From Candidatus Cloacimonadota bacterium (lineage in GTDB: Bacteria > Cloacimonadota > Cloacimonadia > JGIOTU-2), in contig DRBZ01000039.1 of assembly GCA_011043895.1 (NCBI GenBank), positions 1 through 16,722 of the forward strand: a stretch of DNA of 16,722 bases. The letters are read 5' to 3'. Shown in pieces: positions 5,216 to 13,406 of this stretch; within the stretch, counting starts at the first letter, position 1; the number at the start of each line of letters is the position of its first letter. The position numbers were made by a program, and so were the translations under genes. The notes below the pieces were generated by a model that did no database searches, was not told the origin of the DNA, and saw only the letters and a program-made list of their open reading frames with translations.

Positions 5216-7816
5216 ATGCAGATAAAAAAAATATGTATCATAACGACTTTTTTTGTTTTGCTCACAGGTGTTCTTTTTACTGCAACAATCCAGAGAAGTG
5301 AATATATTTCCTATGTCGAGTTAGCTAATCCTCGTATCGTTGAGCAGACGCAGGCAAATAAGTATTTTAATCTCTTTGGTGAAAGAGGGCTACCGGGATT
5401 TAAGGACTTGAAACCGGTTGATGGCATGGATGATGATCGTTATGCACTGCTTCAAAGACTGGGAGTAAAATTCGCTCCTTATATGATTTTAAATACATTT
5501 CTCGTTCCAATGGATCTTAGGAAGTTCATCTATGAACCGCATCATCCTCTGCATATTGATACCTGGGATATTTCTGCTGATAAGGCAAGAATAATCGAGT
5601 CTGAGACAATAAATTTTCACCAGCTTGGTAACAGATGCAATCTGCTGCAGAGCAAAATACAGGATAGCTCTGACTCAACAAATTTGGGAGAAACTAATTT
5701 CATTGAAAATGCAGATTGTAAATATATATCACTTCTTAATGAATACGATCCCTATGACCCGGGAAGAATTATAATTCCTGACAGAAGAGATCCAACATTC
5801 CTTAAATTCAAGGTCTTCTTTTTTGACTTTCCTGGGGAAGATGAGTTGACTTGGAAAGAAGCATTCAGCAATTCTTTTTCTAATAGTTTGAAACGAAAGT
5901 ATCAATCGTATATTACTACTTTCACCCATCCATTTATCCGTGCGGTAAGGTCAAAGTATGATAATTCCCTGCTGGGATATGAATTCATTATCCAGTACTG
6001 GTTTTTTTATCCTTATAATGATAGTGGAAATGACCACGAAGGTGATTGGGAGCACATCAATGTGGTTATCTCTCCGATGGACAAAGTTCAACAACTGCTT
6101 TCTGAAAACGACGTTCATAATATCCTTGCAGGAAGGGGATTATATGAGTCTCCAATCCATCGTGAAAAGGTTTCACAGGAGGAATGGAAATCCCAGCTGG
6201 TCATAAAGCGAGTGGAATATTTCTTTCATTACAAGGTCATGATGATGAATTATGCTGATCCTAATGTATATGCATCAAGATCTATCTGGGAAAAGGAAGT
6301 TGATCGGGCAGAGATGGATAGAATCGGTGAGGATTGGATCGACAAAAAGATACGGGAACGCGCCTATATTACCAAAGAAGAAAATGAGATCAATACACAC
6401 CCTTTAGTATATGTCGGAGGAGATGATAAAGGAAATGATCAATTGCTTGCAAAACCCGGCGGTAAAAATAGAGATTCTCATGGATCTTATCCGTTTACCG
6501 GTCTCTATAAAGATGTCGGACCTGCTGGAGCTACTGAATTAGTTACAAGAACCTTTAATTATACAGATTATCTATCCTCACTAGATTCTTTGCAGGAGGT
6601 AACATCCAAAATCTTCCTCAAGCGAGGAAGTGTAGTTCCCTTGAATATGAAGGAGAGGATCTGCATTGTTCCAGATTGGGAAGTAATCTATCCCTATTTG
6701 AGAACAAATCCCTTGATACGTCGTGATTGGGGATGGTTGTTGTTTCCGATACACTGGGGTTATCCTGCGTCTATTTCACCTTTTGCAGGTGTAGTCAAGC
6801 ATGCTGATACCGGAAATATCTCACCAGTTACTCCAACATATACTGCTGGATGGAATCAGTCAGGTAATAATTCTCGATACCATCTTTATTATCCTCATAA
6901 ATTGAGTTCATTTTTCCCCTTGAGTTTAGAGGATAGTTACATGAATGACCTCGGTTACTTAAATTTGACGTTACCCATGCTCTCAAACATTCCACCTTTT
7001 GATTTCGTCTGGCGTGTTGCTGCTGCACCATTTAGAGCAATCCTCAAGCATACAGTACCCACATTCTATACAAAAGAGAACATTCCCTTTAGATTTGTGG
7101 GAGTATCTGGTGGATTAAATTATCAGATGTTCCCTGAAGAATATTTTGCACTTATGTTCCATCCCGATCAATATTTTGATATCTATGAGAAAGCTATTGA
7201 ACTTGATCCAGCACTTGATTCTGTATCTACAAATATAGATATTAATGTGGAAAATGCCTTTGCACCACGCTTTGGAGTGAACTTCTATCTGGGAAAGCGG
7301 TTTGTCACAGAAAATGCGATTCGACATTCAAGGAGTGAAATCGCAGTGGACATCTCGCTCACCAATAGAGCTGAACCATTCAAGATACGTGCTGATATGA
7401 ATTTCTGGGAGTATATTGGGAGTTTGCGCTACAATATAACGAGTGGAAATTTTCTTGTGTACCTAAAAACTGGATATGGCATTAGTTTTTATCGTCTTGA
7501 AAATATTAGAGGTGATGGGGAAAAGATAGCACATCCAAACACTCCATGGGTTCGCAGACCTACATGGCACAAACTCTATAATCTCTTACCCAATACCACT
7601 CATTTTGGATGGGGATTTGAGTTTATACCTTTCAAAAACTATGGAAAATTCCCCAAATCAATTGATATGAGTCTTCGCCTTGAATATCTATGGTTCAATA
7701 ATAAACTTGGATTGGATTTCGGTGATGTGCTCGAATTTGGAGATTTCAAGCTGGGATTGGACGATATTACAGTAAACAGAAGTGTTATCAGCTTCGTTCT
7801 TACGTTGAATTTCTAG
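5216..7816 (+). CDS. Exported Vps62/NLP-like domain protein with C-terminal beta-barrel (function unknown)
   Basis: An 866-residue protein that I cannot name. Residues 1-26 form a signal peptide (two early lysines, then a hydrophobic run ending near 'FTATIQ'). A central region (about 255-520) holds 'IQYWFFYPYNDSG', then 'HEGDWEH' (H274-H280), 'HPLVYVGG' (H395), 'SHGSYPF' (H422-P426) and 'DWGWLLFPIHWGYP' (from D504). This order resembles the Vps62 family, and the HxGDWEH stretch also recalls the GHRHDWE motif of NPP1/NLP proteins. From about residue 625 to the end, short alternating strands with aromatic girdles and a terminal phenylalanine ('SFVLTLNF') indicate an outer-membrane beta-barrel. 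I start at the ATG at 5216, about ten bases after AAGGAT; the GTG at 5207 is too close. The next gene begins 17 bases after the stop. A surface hydrolase or binding role is speculation. Confidence 0.7.
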   Translation: MQIKKICIITTFFVLLTGVLFTATIQRSEYISYVELANPRIVEQTQANKYFNLFGERGLPGFKDLKPVDGMDDDRYALLQRLGVKFAPYMILNTFLVPMDLRKFIYEPHHPLHIDTWDISADKARIIESETINFHQLGNRCNLLQSKIQDSSDSTNLGETNFIENADCKYISLLNEYDPYDPGRIIIPDRRDPTFLKFKVFFFDFPGEDELTWKEAFSNSFSNSLKRKYQSYITTFTHPFIRAVRSKYDNSLLGYEFIIQYWFFYPYNDSGNDHEGDWEHINVVISPMDKVQQLLSENDVHNILAGRGLYESPIHREKVSQEEWKSQLVIKRVEYFFHYKVMMMNYADPNVYASRSIWEKEVDRAEMDRIGEDWIDKKIRERAYITKEENEINTHPLVYVGGDDKGNDQLLAKPGGKNRDSHGSYPFTGLYKDVGPAGATELVTRTFNYTDYLSSLDSLQEVTSKIFLKRGSVVPLNMKERICIVPDWEVIYPYLRTNPLIRRDWGWLLFPIHWGYPASISPFAGVVKHADTGNISPVTPTYTAGWNQSGNNSRYHLYYPHKLSSFFPLSLEDSYMNDLGYLNLTLPMLSNIPPFDFVWRVAAAPFRAILKHTVPTFYTKENIPFRFVGVSGGLNYQMFPEEYFALMFHPDQYFDIYEKAIELDPALDSVSTNIDINVENAFAPRFGVNFYLGKRFVTENAIRHSRSEIAVDISLTNRAEPFKIRADMNFWEYIGSLRYNITSGNFLVYLKTGYGISFYRLENIRGDGEKIAHPNTPWVRRPTWHKLYNLLPNTTHFGWGFEFIPFKNYGKFPKSIDMSLRLEYLWFNNKLGLDFGDVLEFGDFKLGLDDITVNRSVISFVLTLNF

Positions 7817-7833
7817 GCAGTACGGAAGAGCTA

Positions 7834-9795
7834 TTGAAAAATAAAATTAGCAAAATCCAATTACATTTTTTCCTATTACTGGGCTGTATATGTCTTTTCT
7901 CTGTTTTCTCGCTCACTGCAGAAGAAGTTCATTTTTATAACAGACCGATACATCTGCATAAGGGCGATATACTGCATGTGGGAGATTCACTATATGTTGC
8001 GGAAAAAGATACGACACTTATATTACCGAATACAGTTCCTTACTTTATAGAAACTCGTCGATTTACATCACAGGAAAAGCTTGATTCGCTTCAGTACGAA
8101 GCAGAGCAATCCAAAATTACAGAAGAACACTATAAGCTTGCAGTGAAAAAACATCAATCCGAATCAAATGATCCACTCTATTTACTCGAGCAAAGTCAGT
8201 ATCAATTTATGCCCTACAAAGGAATGATTATCAGGAAAATTGAGTTTGATCATCAACCAGTTTTCAGGAAAGTATCGGAGAGTACCCCAAGAATTGTAAA
8301 AATCCTGAGAAATGCTGCAACCAAACTTCACGTTACAACAAAAAGTACAGTTGTCAGGGATATCCTGCTATTCAAGGAAGGAGAACCTCTTGATCCCTTT
8401 GTACTTGCAGAAAATGAAAGGATTATCTATGAACTTCCTTTTATCGAGAATGTTGATTTTGAGATTAAGCTCCGTGAAGATGATCCACAAGGTGTTGATA
8501 TCATAATAACAACAAAGGATAAATTCTCAATAGGAGCAAATCCCGGATTGTCATCGTGGTCAAAAGGTCGTCTGGAAGTTTATGATCTTAATCTTGCAGG
8601 TTTGGGACATGAAATAAGCACAACAGTCGCCTACGATGAAGCAAGAAAAAAACCACTCTATATCAAAGATGGTGAATATAAAATCTATCACATCGGCTCA
8701 ACCTTTCTCTGCGGCAGAATGTTCTATTCAGATCAAGATGTGGAGAAGGAATATGGTTTCGAAATACAAAGAGATGCACTTCCTCCCAAGATCAATATTG
8801 CAGGTGGGCTGGGATTAAAAAGAGTACATGAGCTCTATACCAATATTCTGAATGATACTACCTCCTATTGGCTTGACTATCTTGAGAGTGAGTTATGTAT
8901 TGGTATCGCCAATGATGTTTTAAGAAAGGAAAAGGGAAAATCTGTCTTTATAGTACCTACTTTAAGACTCGCATCCAAAAAATATTTATTCGGATCTGGA
9001 GTTTTTGGTCGAGAAACTAATGAAGAAGTATTTTTTGGTTTGAATTTCCTCAAGAGTCGATTTTATAAAAGCAATCTTATCTATGATTTCGGTAAGGTCG
9101 AATACATTCCGTACGGGCATCTTGGTGAGTTGATTGCAGGGATGGAGTTTGAAGAGGATGATGATAGAAATTTCTATATTGGTTTTCATTATTCGCAAGG
9201 AGATTTTATCTTCAATGATATCTTGTACTATTATTCTAAGATTTCACTTGGTAGTTATTTTGATAAACTGCTTATTCCTAATCTAGATAGAGGAGTGTTA
9301 TCATTAAAAATACATTTTCTTTCTAAACTTTACAACGTATGGGATTATAGTGTACGGAATTTTATCAAAATAGATTATATTCAGGGAATTGATCAACCCC
9401 CATATAATGTTCTCTATATAAATGATCTCGAGGATATTGATGGATTCAAGGATGCAACAGGAACAGGACAGCAAAGGCTGGTATTTAATATAGAGAATGT
9501 AGCTTTTTCAGATTGGGAATTTCTTGGATTTCGTTTTGCTTTCTTTACCCTGTGCGATGTGGGATTTATTGGTAAGAGTGGGGATAATATTTTTCAAGAT
9601 ACTGGCTATATCGGAGTGGGAGCAGGAGTGCGAGCACGGAATGAAAGTTTCGTTTTCAAAACAATCCAGCTTGACTTCATGTATTATCCTGATATAGATG
9701 GAACCAGGAAATTCACACTTTCTTTGTCAGGTCAGCCAGAACTAGTGCTGCCAGATTTCGGAATAAAATGCCCCAAACCAATTGCGTTTGAGTAA
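7834..9795 (+). CDS. Omp85/BamA-like outer-membrane protein with a single POTRA
   Basis: The 653-residue product has a signal peptide (residues 1-29, ending near 'FSLTAEE'), a charged linker, and a POTRA-like domain from about 128 to 232. That domain includes the typical 'VRDILLFKEGEPLDPFVLAENERIIYELPFIENVDFEI' and 'VDIIITTKDKFSIG' strands. The rest alternates short amphipathic strands as in an Omp85 barrel. 'IDGFKDATGTGQQRLVFNIEN' (from about 535) sits where Omp85 proteins carry the L6 (V/I)RGF motif, but here Arg is replaced by Asp (D536). The start is a TTG, supported by GGAAG at 7824-7828 and by the signal peptide beginning there. It lies 17 bases after the preceding gene, so the two are probably translated from one message. 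It is shorter and has fewer POTRAs than the main BamA. It could be a specialised secretion or assembly pore, or a plain surface antigen. Confidence 0.72.
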   Translation: MKNKISKIQLHFFLLLGCICLFSVFSLTAEEVHFYNRPIHLHKGDILHVGDSLYVAEKDTTLILPNTVPYFIETRRFTSQEKLDSLQYEAEQSKITEEHYKLAVKKHQSESNDPLYLLEQSQYQFMPYKGMIIRKIEFDHQPVFRKVSESTPRIVKILRNAATKLHVTTKSTVVRDILLFKEGEPLDPFVLAENERIIYELPFIENVDFEIKLREDDPQGVDIIITTKDKFSIGANPGLSSWSKGRLEVYDLNLAGLGHEISTTVAYDEARKKPLYIKDGEYKIYHIGSTFLCGRMFYSDQDVEKEYGFEIQRDALPPKINIAGGLGLKRVHELYTNILNDTTSYWLDYLESELCIGIANDVLRKEKGKSVFIVPTLRLASKKYLFGSGVFGRETNEEVFFGLNFLKSRFYKSNLIYDFGKVEYIPYGHLGELIAGMEFEEDDDRNFYIGFHYSQGDFIFNDILYYYSKISLGSYFDKLLIPNLDRGVLSLKIHFLSKLYNVWDYSVRNFIKIDYIQGIDQPPYNVLYINDLEDIDGFKDATGTGQQRLVFNIENVAFSDWEFLGFRFAFFTLCDVGFIGKSGDNIFQDTGYIGVGAGVRARNESFVFKTIQLDFMYYPDIDGTRKFTLSLSGQPELVLPDFGIKCPKPIAFE

Positions 9796-9903
9796 GCATA
9801 AAAAAACTCCAATTACCAATAAAGCATTATAAAGATTCGAGGTTTTTGTTATAACATAAGTTCAATTGAAATCAGGTAATCTGTGTAAATTAGTGTTCCA
9901 TTT

Positions 9904-9934
9904 TCGACAAAACATCATTTTGATATGTTATACT
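9904..9934 (+). promoter_or_regulatory. Possible promoter upstream of secD
   Basis: TCGACA (9904-9909) and TATACT (9929-9934) are each 5/6 matches to the -35 and -10 consensus with a 19-base spacer. An overlapping alternative is TTGACG at 9934-9939, but nothing convincing lies 17 bases beyond it. The 218-bp gap before secD makes a promoter here likely even if these exact boxes are wrong. Confidence 0.25.
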
Positions 9935-10013
9935 TGACGTATTCAGACGCACTTCAAAAATTCGTGAAATTTGAAAATATGAATATAAGTAACGTTTATG
10001 AAAGGGTTTCCTA

Positions 10014-11894
10014 ATGAAGAAAAACTGGTTTAGGACAATAGTCATTATTGTTGTTTTTCTTATCACGATCTATTATCTTTTACCACTCATCGCGAAAAAC
10101 AACTATGCCATTGTGAACATGAAGGTTTATGATCAGGATTCAACTCTGATCTACGAAATCAACGAACATGAATACAAAATGGGAAGTAAATTATTTGGTA
10201 CGGATTTCGATGAACAGATCGCGATGGCTGATATAAATGATTCAATCTTTGTATCAGGGAAATTACCCGATTATATGCTCAGGAGTGTTGAGGGTGATAT
10301 AGATTTCACTCAGGATCAGCTCATCCAAGCCGAAGTTGTGGAAAAAACATCCAAAGTCGAGCTTCCAAGTTGGTTCAGTAAAAAAGAACTCAAACTTGGT
10401 TTGGATCTACAGGGTGGTATGCACCTTGTGCTGGAAGTAGATACGGAAGATCTTTCCACCGATGCAACGACAAATGCAGTAAACAGCGCTCAAAAGATCA
10501 TAACCAACCGTATTGACCAATTTGGTGTTGCAGAACCCACGATTCAGAAGATTGGTAGCAAGAGAATCTTAGTGCAGCTTCCAGGTCTTCGCGATGCCGG
10601 AAGAGCAAAAGAGCTCATTGGTAAAACTGCACTTCTTGAGTTTCGGCTTGTTGCAAATAATCAGGATATTGGTAGTGCTGTTGAAGCTATCGATGAATAT
10701 CTGAAGGCAAATTATGATAAATATGCCTATCTTAAAGAGATTGAACAGGAGCAAACCTCGGCAGTAGAAGAAACATTACTTAGCGAAGAGCCGGATTCAA
10801 CTGCTGATTCTACTGCAATAGAACCAGAAGAAACCTCTCGTGATCATCTATTTTCATCATTAGTATCTGTTTATGGTCAGCGTTTGATCGTTCGAAAGGA
10901 AAATCTGGATCTATTTAAGAAGATCATTGAATTACCAGAGATAAAAGAAGTTATGCCAGAAGGTGTGATAATCCTCCTTGGTAAATCCGATGAAAAGAAT
11001 TTTCCGGGTGCAAGACCTGTTTATTTTCTGTATGATACAGTTGAGCTAACTGGTGCAAGTTTGAAATCTGCAGATGTGCGTATTGGACAGGGAATGGATC
11101 CTAAGATTGCAAATAAGCCATACGTAAGTTTGCAGCTCGATAATGAGGGATCCCGAATTTTTGCTAATGTTACAGGTAATCATATTAATGAACAGCTGGC
11201 AATCGTACTCGATGATGTTGTCCAGACAGCACCAGTGATCAATGATAAGATCAGAGATGGAAATGCCATGATCACGGGTATTCCGGATATGGAAGAAGCT
11301 AAGGATCTAGCAATTGTCCTTAATGCAGGTAATCTTCCAGCCCCTGTTAATATTATTGAAGAACGCACTGTGGGACCAACTCTGGGTTCTGATTCAATCG
11401 ATGCTGGTTTCAAGGCAGCATTGATTGGACTGGTGCTGGTTGTTATCTTTATGGTTATTTATTACAAACTTTCTGGTTTCATTGCTGATATTGCGCTCTT
11501 TGGAAATGTACTCATTATTCTCGCAGTTCTCACAATGCTCAACGCAAGTCTGACCATGCCTGGTATTGCTGGAATAATTTTAACTATTGGTATGGCAGTC
11601 GATGCGAACGTCCTTATTTTTGAACGTATTAGGGAAGAACTCAGGTCTGGTAAAACGGTACGAACAGCAATTGACAATGGATATAAACGAGCGGTGATCA
11701 CTATCGCTGATGCAAATATTACTACGTTGATCACTGCGGTCGTACTCTACCAGTTCGGAACAGGAGCGATTCGAGGATTTGCTGTAACACTGAGTGTTGG
11801 TATTCTTGCATCAATGTTCACTGCGATCGTGGTTACCAAAGCCATATTTGATGGCGTAATAACCCGAAAACCCAGAAAAAGCTTAAGCATTTAA
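10014..11894 (+). CDS. secD: Protein translocase subunit SecD
   Basis: SecD works with SecF in the inner membrane to drive the late, proton-motive-force-dependent stage of protein export through SecYEG. The 626-residue protein has TM1 (about 7-26), then the conserved 'LGLDLQGGMHLVLEVD' block (from L128), the large periplasmic domain, and a five-helix bundle from about 464 to 620. That bundle contains 'IGMAVDANVLIFERIREE' with D530, equivalent to the functionally important Asp of E. coli TM4. A variable acidic insert rich in Glu, Ser and Thr lies at about 243-276. The start has a modest ribosome binding site (AAAGGG, 10001-10006). The stop is 11 bases before the secF start, so the two are co-translated. 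Two exported barrel-type proteins lie just upstream, but a 218-bp gap separates them. Confidence 0.97.
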   Translation: MKKNWFRTIVIIVVFLITIYYLLPLIAKNNYAIVNMKVYDQDSTLIYEINEHEYKMGSKLFGTDFDEQIAMADINDSIFVSGKLPDYMLRSVEGDIDFTQDQLIQAEVVEKTSKVELPSWFSKKELKLGLDLQGGMHLVLEVDTEDLSTDATTNAVNSAQKIITNRIDQFGVAEPTIQKIGSKRILVQLPGLRDAGRAKELIGKTALLEFRLVANNQDIGSAVEAIDEYLKANYDKYAYLKEIEQEQTSAVEETLLSEEPDSTADSTAIEPEETSRDHLFSSLVSVYGQRLIVRKENLDLFKKIIELPEIKEVMPEGVIILLGKSDEKNFPGARPVYFLYDTVELTGASLKSADVRIGQGMDPKIANKPYVSLQLDNEGSRIFANVTGNHINEQLAIVLDDVVQTAPVINDKIRDGNAMITGIPDMEEAKDLAIVLNAGNLPAPVNIIEERTVGPTLGSDSIDAGFKAALIGLVLVVIFMVIYYKLSGFIADIALFGNVLIILAVLTMLNASLTMPGIAGIILTIGMAVDANVLIFERIREELRSGKTVRTAIDNGYKRAVITIADANITTLITAVVLYQFGTGAIRGFAVTLSVGILASMFTAIVVTKAIFDGVITRKPRKSLSI

Positions 11895-11905
11895 AGGAGA
11901 TGACG

Positions 11906-12859
11906 ATGAACTTTTTATCAAACACAAATATAGATTTTATCAGCAAACGTAAAATTGCTTTCATCTTTTCAGCATTGCTCATCGTTGCAGGAATTATATC
12001 CATTGTGCTTAATGGTGGAATGAAACTTGGCATTGATTTTACTGGTGGAACCCTTCTAGAATTTGATTTCACACCTTCAGAACCTACTACTACTCCCTTA
12101 GAAATCCAGAATATCCGCGATGTACTCAGCCAGAAGGGATTCAGTGATGCAGTAATTCAGGAATTTGGAAATCCAAATATTATATTAGTTAAGATAAAAG
12201 CTAGTGAAAAGCCCGAAGAAGATGAAGATATCCTTATTAGCGTGCTTCGCGAAGAATTCCCAGATTATGCGGGCAATAAATCAGAAATAGAATTTCTTAG
12301 AAGAAGCGAACATGTCGGAGCAAAGATCGGAGAAGAACTTAGAGGTCGGTCAGCGCTTGCTATTCTCATTGCTTTACTTGGCATCATTATCTATATTTGG
12401 TGGAGATTTGAACTAACCTTCGGTTTTGCTGCAGTGCTAGCACTTTTTCATGATGTTATCATCACCTTAGGTTTACTCTCATTATTTGGAATGGAGATCA
12501 GTATTGCGGTGATTGGTGCATTACTGGCAATTGTAGGTTATTCACTTAATGATACGATCGTACTCTTCGTTCGTATTCGAGAAGATCTTAAGATCTACAG
12601 GAAAGAGAGTTATACATCGATCATCAATCATAGTATTAATGAGGTTCTTTCACGTACTGTTATTACCTCCTTTACGACTTTGATGGTGGTTCTTTCGCTG
12701 TACATTTTTGGTGGAGAAGTGATTCGCGATTTTGCCTTTACATTGCTGTGTGGTGTTCTTGTTGGAACATACTCATCGATCTTCATAGCAAGCCCGGTCC
12801 TTGTTGCCTATAGAAACTGGAAGTCTAAACATTCAGAAAAGAAACGACGCAGAATATAA
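11906..12859 (+). CDS. secF: Protein translocase subunit SecF
   Basis: This is the partner of SecD in the SecDF export motor. The 317-residue product has TM1 near residues 14-34, the 'KLGIDFTGGTLLEFDF' block (D44), a periplasmic domain with 'LREEFPDYAG', then five membrane helices from about 147 to 300 including 'IGALLAIVGYSLNDTIVLFVRIRE', the family signature. I choose the ATG at 11906, six bases after AAGGAG (11894-11899). The in-frame ATG at 11900 abuts that site directly and is unlikely to be used. The tail ends in a basic stretch (KSKHSEKKRRRI). It is followed 12 bases later by rsmD. Confidence 0.97.
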   Translation: MNFLSNTNIDFISKRKIAFIFSALLIVAGIISIVLNGGMKLGIDFTGGTLLEFDFTPSEPTTTPLEIQNIRDVLSQKGFSDAVIQEFGNPNIILVKIKASEKPEEDEDILISVLREEFPDYAGNKSEIEFLRRSEHVGAKIGEELRGRSALAILIALLGIIIYIWWRFELTFGFAAVLALFHDVIITLGLLSLFGMEISIAVIGALLAIVGYSLNDTIVLFVRIREDLKIYRKESYTSIINHSINEVLSRTVITSFTTLMVVLSLYIFGGEVIRDFAFTLLCGVLVGTYSSIFIASPVLVAYRNWKSKHSEKKRRRI

Positions 12860-12871
12860 TCTCGATTAATT

Positions 12872-13399
12872 GTGCATATTATAGCTGGTTTATTTAAGGG
12901 GCATACATTGGAAACTCCCCGAGGGAATGTGCGTCCCACAATGGACAAAGTACGTGAAGCTATCTTTGCTATGATTCGCGATGAAGTGAGTGACAGTAAA
13001 ATCCTTGATTTATATGCAGGAAGCGGAAGTCTTGGACTTGAAGCGATGAGTGAAGGTGCCAAAAGTTGTGATTTTGTTGATAACTCATTTCACTCGATCC
13101 AGTCCATAAAAAAAAATATTGAAAAATTAGGGATATCTGAAGGAGTAAATGTACATAAATGCTCCGTACTATCCTATGTCAAAGATTGTGCTACAAAATA
13201 TGATCTGATCTTTATTGATCCGCCATATAAAAAAGAACTTGGTGTCAAAACTGTGCACGAGATATTTACGCACAAGATACTTAGTATCAATGGACTCATT
13301 ATTCTTGAATCTGGAAAAGATGAGGATTTTAAATTATTTGAGGATAGAATAATGAAAACAAAAATTTATGGCGATACTAAAGTGACCATTTTACATTGA
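12872..13399 (+). CDS. rsmD: 16S rRNA (guanine(966)-N(2))-methyltransferase RsmD
   Basis: It methylates guanine 966 of 16S rRNA (E. coli numbering) with S-adenosylmethionine during 30S assembly. The 175-residue protein has the standard N-terminus 'IIAGLFKGHTLETPRG...RPTMDKVREAIF', the SAM-binding loop 'ILDLYAGSGSLGLEAMSEGA' (I44 onward) and the catalytic 'DPPY' (D116-Y119). The length is slightly short of the usual 180-200 but nothing essential is missing. The start is a GTG at 12872, fixed by homology of the first residues. There is no recognisable Shine-Dalgarno ahead of it, so expression probably depends on ribosomes finishing secF 12 bases upstream. cysS follows seven bases after the stop. 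Confidence 0.92.
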   Translation: MHIIAGLFKGHTLETPRGNVRPTMDKVREAIFAMIRDEVSDSKILDLYAGSGSLGLEAMSEGAKSCDFVDNSFHSIQSIKKNIEKLGISEGVNVHKCSVLSYVKDCATKYDLIFIDPPYKKELGVKTVHEIFTHKILSINGLIILESGKDEDFKLFEDRIMKTKIYGDTKVTILH

Positions 13400-13406
13400 G
13401 GTAACG

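Noticed and set aside
9801..9836. AAAAACTC ... GAGGTTTTT pairing after the Omp85-like gene as a terminator
   Set aside because: The arms need a bulge, the loop is about 20 bases and the stem is nearly all A-T; support is too weak.
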